Positions 1 to 5,572 of a stretch of DNA of 10,772 nucleotides are shown here, piece after piece. Each line of letters begins with the position of its first letter. The first letter of the stretch is position 1. Below the pieces are notes generated by a model, which was not told the origin of the DNA, did no database searches, and saw only the letters and a list, made by a program, of their open reading frames with translations. The position numbers were made by a program, and so were the translations under genes. Source of the stretch: UBA1049 sp964525815 (GTDB taxonomy: Bacteria; Bacillota; Clostridia; Oscillospirales; CAG-382); assembly GCA_964525815.1 (NCBI GenBank), contig CAZGJQ010000066.1, positions 1 through 10,772 on the forward strand, in the 5' to 3' direction.

Positions 1-1
1 G

Positions 2-427
2 TACGAGATTAATCTTGGAGCTGAATTTATAAACAGGCCAATGGCAAATACGGCCGCGACCGTCCTTCATGAAATGGTTCATCTTTATTGCCTTGTAAAC
101 GAAATTCAGGACACTTGCCAAAAAGGCCGTTACCATAACAAAACTTTTAAGATGGAAGCGGAATCCCGCGACCTGAAAATCGATTATGACCGCGCAATCG
201 GATATTCAATAACAAGCCCTACAGAAGCCTTTACCTCAAAGCTTACGGCAAGCGGCTTTGATATGACTATTAAATTCGCGAGAGCTACGCCCGCTAAAAA
301 GGCAAGCTCTGAACGAGAAAAGCCGCGTAAATATCTTTGCCCTACTTGCGGACAAAAAGTTAGAAGCACGGCGGACCTTAATTTGATTTGCGGTATTTGT
401 GAAGTCGCTATGAGCCGGGTAGATTGA
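2..427 (+). CDS. SprT-like zinc metalloprotein, 5' end cut by window edge
   Basis: The frame is open from the left edge (codons from base 2) to TGA at 425-427, so the N-terminus is missing. An ATG at 41 is in frame, but residues before it (YEINLGAEFINRP) already look like the family, so 41 is probably not the start. Counting from Met41, HEMVH at residues 10-14 is an HExxH zinc site and YHNKTF supplies the likely third ligand, His32. A C-terminal zinc ribbon has paired cysteines C100/C103 and C117/C120. This layout fits SprT-like proteins (metallopeptidase-type fold plus Zn ribbon), which in Firmicutes are often carried by phages and conjugative elements. The role of these mobile versions is not established. 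It is the only clear + strand gene, points toward ssrA, and is followed by repeats, suggesting it is the last gene of an integrated element. Family call fairly sure; function unknown. Confidence 0.75.
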   Translation, partial: YEINLGAEFINRPMANTAATVLHEMVHLYCLVNEIQDTCQKGRYHNKTFKMEAESRDLKIDYDRAIGYSITSPTEAFTSKLTASGFDMTIKFARATPAKKASSEREKPRKYLCPTCGQKVRSTADLNLICGICEVAMSRVD

Positions 428-438
428 GCGCTTTTGCT

Positions 439-478
439 ATCAGCAGCAATCAGCAGGTATCAGCAGGTGCCTGCTGAT
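439..478. repeat. Three 10-bp direct repeats of ATCAGCAG ending in a palindrome
   Basis: ATCAGCAG starts at 439, 449 and 459, exactly 10 bp apart, so all copies face the same side of the helix. The third copy forms a perfect inverted repeat, ATCAGCAGG (459-467) with CCTGCTGAT (470-478), separated by two bases. It starts 12 bp after the stop of the SprT-like gene. No T-run follows on the + strand (TAAAAAACCC), so it is a poor intrinsic terminator. Helical phasing suggests a protein-binding array (iterons, or integrase/excisionase arm sites); this is inference. Confidence 0.75.
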
Positions 479-514
479 TAAAAAACCCTTAGTACATAAG
501 ACTTTAAGAGCTAA

Positions 515-646
515 ATCAGCAGAATCAGCAGTAAAAAGCTATAAAAATAAGTTTTAATAGATTAGAGAAAATATATTTAATAAAACTCTCTAAACGTATA
601 AAATATAATTATATAGGATTTACTGCTGACTCTGCTGACTGCTGAT
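515..646. repeat. Large imperfect inverted repeat around an AT-rich core
   Basis: Two more copies of ATCAGCAG (515-522, 524-531) face three inverted copies (CTGCTGAC at 623-630 and 632-639, CTGCTGAT at 639-646). The 21-bp arms 515-535 and 619-639 match at 19 of 21 positions and enclose an 83-base core that is almost all A and T. Smaller inverted repeats lie inside: TTAGAGA 562-568 with TCTCTAA 587-593, and GTTTTA 551-556 with TAAAAC 581-586. I see no credible reading frame. Together with 439-478 this fills the gap between the SprT-like gene and ssrA. An element-end regulatory or recombination region, or an origin-like site, fits; none is proven. Confidence 0.7.
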
Positions 647-671
647 TAGGACGAATCCATACGGTAAGATG

Positions 672-694
672 AAAAATACCGGGGTTCGACCAGT
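672..694 (-). terminator. Possible weak intrinsic terminator of ssrA
   Basis: Read on the - strand just after the tmRNA 3' CCA, ACTGG (694-690) can pair with CCGGT (682-678) across a 7-base loop, with one G-U pair, followed by ATTTTTC. The stem is only 5 bp. A competing hairpin (CGGTA 681-677 with TACCG 666-662) overlaps it, so this is tentative. Confidence 0.35.
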
Positions 695-702
695 GATTAA
701 AT

Positions 703-1052
703 TGGTGGAGGCGAGGGGAATCGAACCCCTGTCCGAAAACCTCTTGCCGATAATTTCTACGAGCGTAGCTCTTTCTTAAAATTCCCTCGCATATCCGCCA
801 AAGAGCGAGCAGAATTGTTCGGTAGCTTCATAAATTCATGGCGAACCGCAAAGCTTAGGTTCGCTCACGTTCACTACTTAAGTGACGCCGAAGCCGAGCT
901 CGTAGTCCTTCCCGGTTCGACGGCCGCCTAAATTAGGCAGCTACTGCTAAATTTTTGTTAGCGTTTAATTATTGTTTGCGTTTTTTATAGAAGATACGCG
1001 CTTCTGCTCGCTTATACCGGTTCAAAATCCCCGTCGAAACCTTTACGCCCCC
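703..1052 (-). ncRNA. ssrA: Transfer-messenger RNA (tmRNA)
   Basis: This 350-base RNA rescues ribosomes stalled on mRNAs lacking a stop codon and tags the nascent peptide for proteolysis. The 5' end GGGGGCGTAAAGG continues into the conserved TTTCGACGGGGA. The 3' end carries the T-arm AGGGGTTCGATTCCCCT and an encoded CCA (705-703). The acceptor stem pairs GGGGGCG with CGCCTCC over 7 bp, with G-U as the third pair, the alanine identity element read by AlaRS. A first pseudoknot is visible: AGAAG 1005-1001 with CTTCT 993-989, and GCGT 999-996 with ACGC 981-978. The tag frame begins 15 bases after it. Its protein partner SmpB is encoded 0.6 kb upstream on the same strand. The first 10 bases overlap the end of the preceding coding region, so the 5' end must be made by processing, presumably RNase P. 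Confidence 0.97.
933..962 (-). other. tmRNA proteolysis-tag reading frame (ANKNLAVAA)
   Basis: The resume codon GCT (962-960) opens the frame A-N-K-N-L-A-V-A-A and ends at TAA (935-933). With the alanine carried by tmRNA itself this gives a 10-residue tag ending in hydrophobic-Ala-Ala, the form recognised by ClpXP-type proteases. A GCA-AAC at 979-974, resembling the more familiar resume codon, reads only A-N-N before a stop and overlaps the pseudoknot stem, so GCT is preferred. Confidence 0.85.
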
Positions 1053-1624
1053 TTATTTAAATTGCGCCATATTGTATACTTTTTTACCGCTCGGTCTGTA
1101 AACCCCTCCACGAAGGACGGACTGTATATCTTAGAATACCCCGAATAATTATCCATATGCCACTTGTGATTTCGTTTCAGGAATTCCCGCAGCTCTTGGT
1201 CGGAAACTCCAGGTGCTTTTCCGTAATTCTCTTTAGGGCAGGCAAGCATTTTCTGCCAAACATCCTCGCACCAGCTATTGGTATGATATATGTAGGAGCT
1301 TGCGATTGCTATTTCGCTTCTATATGCTTTGAACCAGTCCTCGCCCGTATAGTTCTCTCTGAAGCTGCAAAATGACTCGTTATCCCAGAGCCAGTCGAGG
1401 AATAAATGCAGTAAAACGCCCTCTCCAAAGGCATTGTCTCTTTCTGTAATCGCCGCCAGACCCTTCAGATCGACCTCCCGGTCTTTTGACACCCGAAAAT
1501 GAGTTATATCCTTTTCTTCTCTTGTCTTTACCGCATCGGGTGCGACGGTTCCTATATAAAAAAGCGGCTCAGCCCCGGAATTCATCTTATAGGATGCAAG
1601 TAAATGTATCATTATTGAAGGCAC
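1043..1624 (-). CDS. Zn-dependent phospholipase C-like hydrolase
   Basis: The protein has 193 residues, a GTG start at 1624-1622, and GGAG placed 7 bases upstream. The N-terminus MPSIMIHLL, then APD at residues 28-30, DITHF around His42 and the helix LLHLFLDWLWD (His73, Asp77) form the His/Asp pattern of small clostridial proteins related to zinc-dependent phospholipase C and nuclease-type hydrolases. These residues are probably metal ligands; the substrate is unknown. No signal peptide is seen, so it is probably cytoplasmic. It begins 24 bases after smpB and is likely co-transcribed with it. Its last three codons and stop (GCG TAA) lie within the mature 5' end of tmRNA, so the gene cannot change there without altering the tmRNA acceptor stem. 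Family assignment is from motif memory and moderately sure. Confidence 0.7.
   Translation of the reverse strand: MPSIMIHLLASYKMNSGAEPLFYIGTVAPDAVKTREEKDITHFRVSKDREVDLKGLAAITERDNAFGEGVLLHLFLDWLWDNESFCSFRENYTGEDWFKAYRSEIAIASSYIYHTNSWCEDVWQKMLACPKENYGKAPGVSDQELREFLKRNHKWHMDNYSGYSKIYSPSFVEGFTDRAVKKYTIWRNLNKGA
1073..1102 (-). promoter_or_regulatory. Candidate ssrA promoter inside the hydrolase gene
   Basis: On the - strand TTTACA (1102-1097, 5 of 6 to the sigma-A -35 consensus) is followed after 18 bases by TATACA (1078-1073, 4 of 6 to -10). An expected start about 7 bases downstream leaves a short leader before the mature tmRNA 5' end at 1052. ssrA is usually expressed strongly, which supports a dedicated promoter, but readthrough from smpB is also possible. 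Confidence 0.45.
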
Positions 1625-1648
1625 AATTCTACTCCAAATATCCCGAAA

Positions 1649-2113
1649 TTATTTATCCCGTCCGGATATAAACCGTTCCGCATCCCTTGCCATGGTCTTT
1701 TTTGCCTCGGTTTCCCGTTTGTCGTACAGCTTTTTACCCTTGCAGAGACCAAGCTCCAGCTTAACCCATTTCCCTGAAAAATACAGAGATAACGGAATCA
1801 GCGAATAGCCTTTTTGTCCGACAAGACCAAAGAGCCTGCCTATTTCTTGTTTATGCATGAGCAGCTTGCGTGCTCTCGCCGGCTCCCTGTTAAAAACATT
1901 ACCCTTTTCATACGGACTTATATGTATTCCGTAAGCAATGAGCTGACCGTTTTTTATATGGCAGAAGGAATCCTTGAGGTTGACCTGTCCGTTTCGCAGC
2001 GACTTGACCTCGGTTCCACATAGCTCAATCCCCGCTTCAAAGGTATCCTCCACAAAATAATCGTGATAGGCCTTTCGGTTCTTTGCTATTATTTTGTTCG
2101 CTTTATCAGCCAA
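1649..2113 (-). CDS. smpB: SsrA-binding protein SmpB
   Basis: SmpB binds the tRNA-like domain of tmRNA, delivers it to the ribosomal A site and places its C-terminal tail in the empty mRNA channel. The 154 residues match the usual family length. NRKAYHDYF (12-20), GTEVKSLR (33-40) and the basic tail motif GKKLYDKR (126-133), followed by a helical Lys/Arg-rich tail, are all present. The start is TTG at 2113-2111, preceded by AGAGGTG about 7 bases away; no ATG fits the conserved N-terminus. It has its own promoter and stands first in a unit smpB, hydrolase, ssrA, so protein and RNA partners are made from one locus. Confidence 0.96.
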   Translation of the reverse strand: MADKANKIIAKNRKAYHDYFVEDTFEAGIELCGTEVKSLRNGQVNLKDSFCHIKNGQLIAYGIHISPYEKGNVFNREPARARKLLMHKQEIGRLFGLVGQKGYSLIPLSLYFSGKWVKLELGLCKGKKLYDKRETEAKKTMARDAERFISGRDK

Positions 2114-2139
2114 GCCGTTTCACCTCTTTCTGGAAGTTC

Positions 2140-2168
2140 ATTATACAACAACAAGCTCAATATTACAA
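2140..2168 (-). promoter_or_regulatory. Sigma-A-type promoter for smpB
   Basis: On the - strand TTGTAA (2168-2163) is followed by a 17-base spacer and a perfect TATAAT (2145-2140). The predicted start near 2133 gives a leader of about 20 bases with the ribosome binding site and TTG start. It lies in the 76-base gap between the thioesterase and smpB, just after a terminator-like hairpin, marking a likely transcript boundary. Confidence 0.7.
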
Positions 2169-2172
2169 TAGC

Positions 2173-2192
2173 AAAAATTGGCGTGCCAACTA
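2173..2192 (-). terminator. Short terminator-like hairpin after the thioesterase gene
   Basis: Starting in the thioesterase stop codon, the - strand reads AGTTGG-CACG-CCAATT followed by more T. The TTGG/CCAA stem extends by an A-U and a G-U pair and runs into TTTTT (2177-2173). The stem is short, so termination may be partial; the TATAAT promoter immediately downstream supports a boundary here. Confidence 0.4.
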
Positions 2193-2905
2193 AAAAACCA
2201 GCTCCGCTTCAAAGCAGGGCTTATCCGCCGTTTGGTTATAAGCGTTTAGATAATAGGAGTTTTCGCTCTTAATGATCGAAATATTCAATTCTTCTCCCAG
2301 CACTGCCTCGCTTATAAAGATTATATTCACCTTTTTCACAAAGGATCTGTCCGGCTCGTCGGTCAGCATATCCAGAGCAATGTCCGAATAAACACAATTG
2401 TTGAGATGGTTGTTCTCGTCAAGGTCGGAGAACATAACCTTTCTTGCTCCGGTATTGTATTCGACTCCGTCTTTGTCGAACAGCCTCCTCGGAATATNNN
2501 NNNNNNNGTTTCTTTATTATATGAAACTAAAGGATAATCAAACACCCTCGGGCGGAGTACCGTTCGCTGCTCGTAGTTTAAGAGCACCCAAAAGGTAGAC
2601 GCCGCAGCCGCTAATTTACCGTCCTTGAATACCTGATACTCGCGGTTAAAATGCACACCCTCAACCCTGTTGTTATAGGTTCTTACTGTTATAACATCCT
2701 CTGAGCGGATATCCTCATATATCTCCAGTCCGAGCTTTGTAATAACAAAGACCATATTCTTTCCACGCATATCCTCGTAGGTTGCTCCGCAGCCGTTACA
2801 GTCCTCCCTTGCAAGCTGCTGCATATACTTCTGGAGCGCACTTATTTTAATAAGTCCGCTCGGGTTCACGTCGTAACTGCTTATTCTGTAGGTTTTTTCC
2901 AGCAT
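2190..2905 (-). CDS. Acyl-ACP thioesterase, interrupted by an assembly gap
   Basis: This enzyme would release free fatty acids from acyl carrier protein. The N-terminal part (132 codons, 2905-2508) has the first hot-dog fold (YRISSYDVNPSG, a ...LQKYMQQLA helix, and FWVLLNYEQRTVLRP). After the gap the frame resumes in another register at IPRRLFD (2495) and continues through RKVMFSDLDENNHLNN, the second hot-dog active-site helix with its Asp/Asn/His cluster, to TAG at 2190. The two parts total about 233 residues, near the usual 235-250, so few residues are missing. The frame change coincides exactly with the ten N and is explained by wrong gap length; I do not call a pseudogene. ATG at 2905 has AAAGGG 8 bases upstream. 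The gene starts 14 bases after the recombinase stop, so the two are probably co-transcribed. Chain-length preference cannot be read from the sequence. Confidence 0.85.
2498..2507. other. Assembly gap (10 N)
   Basis: Ten undetermined bases lie inside the thioesterase gene. Keeping the two coding parts in one frame requires a gap of length 2 modulo 3 (for example 8 or 11), so ten is a placeholder or estimate. Confidence 0.97.
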
Positions 2906-2919
2906 TCCTGTAACCCTTT

Positions 2920-3900
2920 CTACTGCTTTTTCTTTGCGAGAGGGTTTGATTCCATCGCTTCCTCAAGCTTCTTGTCCGAAACATGGGTATATATCTGAGT
3001 TGTGTTCAGCTGCTCATGCCCGAGAATATCCTTGAGCGCTCTTACATCCACATTGCCGCTGTTATACATTAATGTTGCCGCAGTATGCCGTAGCTTGTGT
3101 ACCGAGTACCCCTTCCCTGCCAGCCCGCTCTCCGCGAGCTGCTTTTTTATAAGCCACTGTACCGTTTTATTGGATATTCTGCGATTCTTACCGCTCAGAA
3201 ATAAAGCGTTTTTATCCAGTATCGGTCTGCCCTTTTCCATAGCTGCTTTTGCTCTGACCTTTAAATACGCTTGCAAAGCGTCTCTGCACGCCGAGTTAAG
3301 GTAGATATTACGCATTTTACTGCCTTTTCCTGTAACCACCAGCTTGCTCATATCATCGCTTATATCCGTAAGGTTTATTCCCACAAGCTCGGACAACCGC
3401 ATTCCGCAGTTAAGGAACAGGGTAATTATACAATAATCCCGTTCATAAGTCCTGTTGCTCTTATCCACGCTATCCAGCAGCCTAAGGCTCTCCTCGAGCG
3501 AAAGGTATTTCGGAAGAGCTTGCTTAACGGCGGGACTGTCAATGTCCTTGGTGGGGTTCTCGTTCAGCTTTTTGGATTTTTTGGTATGGTATTTATAAAA
3601 CGCCTTTATAGCGGAGAGCTTACGAGCTCTTGCCGATGCCTTGTTGTGCTTTTCCTTTGATAAAAACAATAAAAAGGAATACACCTCGTCCGCAGTTACC
3701 GAGCCCGCAAGAGATTCGTCCACCTGAGAGGTATCTATTCTCTCCAGCTCGGTCAGGTCTTTGCCGTTACGGGATGCTATTATATAACGGAAAAAGGTTC
3801 GCAGATCGTTGTAATACTCCTTTACCGTCAGAGGAGAACAATTCTGTATTGTTTCCTTATACGCAAGGAAGGAGTTTATTATAAGCGGTATTTGCTCCAT
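2920..3900 (-). CDS. XerC/XerD-type tyrosine recombinase
   Basis: The 326-residue protein starts at ATG 3900 (MEQIPLIINSFLAYK). It has an N-terminal SAM-like core-binding domain (about 1-115) and a C-terminal catalytic domain (about 130-320). All six catalytic positions are present: Arg168 (CGMRLSEL), Lys192 (TGKGSK), His268 and Arg271 (HKLRH), His295 (LGHE) and nucleophile Tyr304. This domain plan matches the Xer proteins that resolve chromosome dimers at dif, though about 25 residues longer than typical. Phage integrases usually carry an extra arm-binding domain, which is absent. The nearest strong ribosome site, AAAGGAGG, lies 15 bases from this ATG, unusually far; the frame is open upstream to 3996, but the extra residues do not look conserved. 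A 30-bp palindrome lies about 50 bp upstream. Flanking lipid genes suggest a resident gene. XerC and XerD cannot be told apart here, so no symbol is given. Confidence 0.88.
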   Translation of the reverse strand: MEQIPLIINSFLAYKETIQNCSPLTVKEYYNDLRTFFRYIIASRNGKDLTELERIDTSQVDESLAGSVTADEVYSFLLFLSKEKHNKASARARKLSAIKAFYKYHTKKSKKLNENPTKDIDSPAVKQALPKYLSLEESLRLLDSVDKSNRTYERDYCIITLFLNCGMRLSELVGINLTDISDDMSKLVVTGKGSKMRNIYLNSACRDALQAYLKVRAKAAMEKGRPILDKNALFLSGKNRRISNKTVQWLIKKQLAESGLAGKGYSVHKLRHTAATLMYNSGNVDVRALKDILGHEQLNTTQIYTHVSDKKLEEAMESNPLAKKKQ

Positions 3901-3949
3901 AGCTATTGCGTAAAGCCTCCTTTCGCTGTTTACCCGGGAACATGCTAAA

Positions 3950-3979
3950 CGACAGGATAAGCATATGCCTAACCTGCCG
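3950..3979 (-). promoter_or_regulatory. 30-bp imperfect palindrome between pssA-like and recombinase genes
   Basis: Two 15-bp halves, CGACAGGATAAGCAT and ATGCCTAACCTGCCG on the + strand, are inverted repeats matching at 12 of 15 positions around the centre GCATATGC. In the transcribed (-) strand two of the three mismatches become G-U pairs, so the RNA would form 14 of 15 pairs; + strand RNA would have A-C mismatches instead. Only three U follow, so it is not a standard terminator. It could be an RNA hairpin separating the two genes, an operator for the recombinase, or a recombinase target. Confidence 0.55.
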
Positions 3980-3997
3980 CTTGTTACAAAAAACAAT

Positions 3998-4645
3998 TTA
4001 TGTAATAGTAGTTAGCAGGTCGGGAATTCCTCGTATTATAAGCAGCACAACGCAAAGCACCTCAAAGCCCATAACCACAAGGGAAAACCTCATTCCCGCC
4101 TTTTTTATCCTGATTCTCAGAATGTATGCGGTCCCAACCAGGAAGAAAAACACTCTGAATATCCAGGCTGTCACCGCAGGCTCCTTTAAAAAGGTTGCGA
4201 TAAGCACAAGAGGGGGAAGCATCACGCAGCTAAAGGGAATGGGGATTCCGGTATAATGCTTCATATTCAAATCCTTGGTTTCGGACAACGCCTGTGTATT
4301 GAAATAGGCAAGCCTTGTCGCACCGCAAATTATAAAAAATAAGTATAATAACAAATCCGTTACTCTGTCGAACCCCATATTATAGACAATAAATGCGGGA
4401 GCTACTCCGAATGAGACAATATCAGCAAGACTGTCAATCTGTATGCCGTAGATTTTTTCTCTTCGGATTCGGGTGCTTGAGCCTCTGGCTATTCTTCCGT
4501 CAAACAAATCGCACAGGCCTGCGAATAGAAGCATGACAATCGCTAATTCATGCTCCTGCTGAATGGCACAAAACATCGCCATCACAGACGATGCAAGTCC
4601 TAATAAGGTAACTGTATTCGCTAAATTATAAAAACCGATAAACAT
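3998..4645 (-). CDS. pssA: CDP-alcohol phosphatidyltransferase, probable phosphatidylserine synthase
   Basis: The 215-residue integral membrane protein would transfer a phosphatidyl group from CDP-diacylglycerol to an alcohol, probably serine, in membrane phospholipid synthesis. The CDP-alcohol signature is complete: D46-x2-D49-G50-x2-A53-R54 ... G67-x3-D71-x3-D75 in a DSLADIVSFG context that favours PssA. Between AR and G there are 12 residues rather than the canonical 8 (GSSTRIRREKIY), a spacing I recall in other clostridial homologues. Five to six hydrophobic segments follow. ATG 4645 has AGGGGAG 9 bases upstream. It lies 39 bases after rsgA and may be co-transcribed with it. A phosphatidylglycerophosphate or phosphatidylinositol-type synthase is possible, as substrate cannot be proven from sequence. 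Confidence 0.82.
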   Translation of the reverse strand: MFIGFYNLANTVTLLGLASSVMAMFCAIQQEHELAIVMLLFAGLCDLFDGRIARGSSTRIRREKIYGIQIDSLADIVSFGVAPAFIVYNMGFDRVTDLLLYLFFIICGATRLAYFNTQALSETKDLNMKHYTGIPIPFSCVMLPPLVLIATFLKEPAVTAWIFRVFFFLVGTAYILRIRIKKAGMRFSLVVMGFEVLCVVLLIIRGIPDLLTTIT

Positions 4646-4684
4646 AACTCCACTCTCCCCTTTTTTGCACCTGCTCGCTCTGTA

Positions 4685-5572
4685 TCAATAGGGCGCTTTG
4701 TCCCTTATTTCCTCATAAAGCCTTATATAACTCTCATGGCGGCTCCATGCAATACCGCCGCTCTGCGCTGCTTGTATTACTGCACAGCCCTCCTCCTTGG
4801 TATGAGTGCATTTTGTATACCTGCAATGCCCTATAAAGGGCATAAAATCAGGAAAGCACTCCACAAGGTTATCCTGCACAATTTCTCCGTTTTGCTCAAG
4901 CTCCAAAAAACCAAAACCGGGTGTATCGGCGATATACGTCCCGTCTCTGAGAGAAAACAGCTCGGTAACCCGTGTTGTGTTCTTACCCCGCTTTATCTTC
5001 TCGGAAAGCTCGCCGGTCTGTGCGTTCAAATCGGAATATAAGCGGTTTATCAAGGTGGACTTCCCCGCTCCCGATACTCCCGTAAAGACGGTTATCCTGC
5101 CGCTTAGTCTATCTTTTATTTCCGATATGCTTTTATCGTTCTCAATATCCGTTGCCGACAGCAAAAACGGTGTTTTTTGATATATGCTCAGTAATACATC
5201 CGGTTCTTCTATGTCCGTCTTTGTAATTATGATATACACCTCTGCGTCCGCTTTTACCGCTAACACACTAAGCTTATCTACGGTAAACGCATCAGGCTTT
5301 GGCTCATCCGTAGAAACAATAATCGCCAGCATATCCACATTTGCAACCGCAGGTCGTCTAAAGCTGTTTTTTCGCTCCAGAACACGGGTTATAAATCCGC
5401 TACCGTCCTTATTGTCTGTAAAAACCACATTATCTCCGGCGAGCAGCTTTATTCCATCCTCTTTACGAATCCTGCTTGCGGCTCTGCATTGATATTCATG
5501 TCTCTGCGCTTGGACCGTATATAAGCCACCCAGTCCCTTTAAAACCTTTCCGGTTAAAAAATCCTCATTCAT
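4685..5572 (-). CDS. rsgA: Small-ribosomal-subunit biogenesis GTPase RsgA
   Basis: RsgA is a circularly permuted GTPase acting late in 30S assembly, checking the decoding centre and releasing assembly factors. The 295 residues contain an N-terminal OB fold (about 1-70), then GTPase motifs in permuted order: G4 TKTD (117-120), G1 GVSGAGKS (165-172), G2 around Thr200, and G3 DTPG (216-219). The zinc site C250-x4-C255-x-H257-x5-C263 follows, with a C-terminal helix. G4 is TKxD rather than NKxD, a common variation. The ATG overlaps the kinase stop as ATGA, indicating translational coupling. In many Firmicutes rsgA is followed by rpe and thiN; here a phospholipid synthase gene follows instead. Confidence 0.96.
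   Translation of the reverse strand: MNEDFLTGKVLKGLGGLYTVQAQRHEYQCRAASRIRKEDGIKLLAGDNVVFTDNKDGSGFITRVLERKNSFRRPAVANVDMLAIIVSTDEPKPDAFTVDKLSVLAVKADAEVYIIITKTDIEEPDVLLSIYQKTPFLLSATDIENDKSISEIKDRLSGRITVFTGVSGAGKSTLINRLYSDLNAQTGELSEKIKRGKNTTRVTELFSLRDGTYIADTPGFGFLELEQNGEIVQDNLVECFPDFMPFIGHCRYTKCTHTKEEGCAVIQAAQSGGIAWSRHESYIRLYEEIRDKAPY

Noticed and set aside
459..478. Perfect hairpin as terminator of the SprT-like gene
   Set aside because: It is followed on the + strand by TAAAAAACCC with no T-run, so it does not fit an intrinsic terminator.
439..646. CRISPR-like array from the repeated ATCAGCAG motif
   Set aside because: The repeats are 8 bp, occur in both orientations, are separated by as little as 1-2 bp, and have no uniform spacers; no cas gene is in the window.
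965..979. GCA AAC at 979 as the tmRNA resume codon
   Set aside because: This frame reads only A-N-N before TAA and its first bases pair in the first pseudoknot; GCT at 962 gives a complete canonical tag.
2363..2905. Thioesterase as a frameshifted pseudogene
   Set aside because: The only frame change coincides with the ten N; both parts are well conserved, so an assembly artefact is the simpler explanation.
2920..3900. The recombinase as integrase of the element beside ssrA
   Set aside because: It lacks an arm-binding domain, lies about 2 kb away beyond smpB and the thioesterase, and is embedded among resident genes; it fits a Xer-type housekeeping enzyme better.
3901..3996. Longer recombinase N-terminus starting near 3996
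   Set aside because: The extra 32 residues are Cys/Arg-rich and unlike Xer proteins, and they would run across the palindrome and the AAAGGAGG ribosome site.
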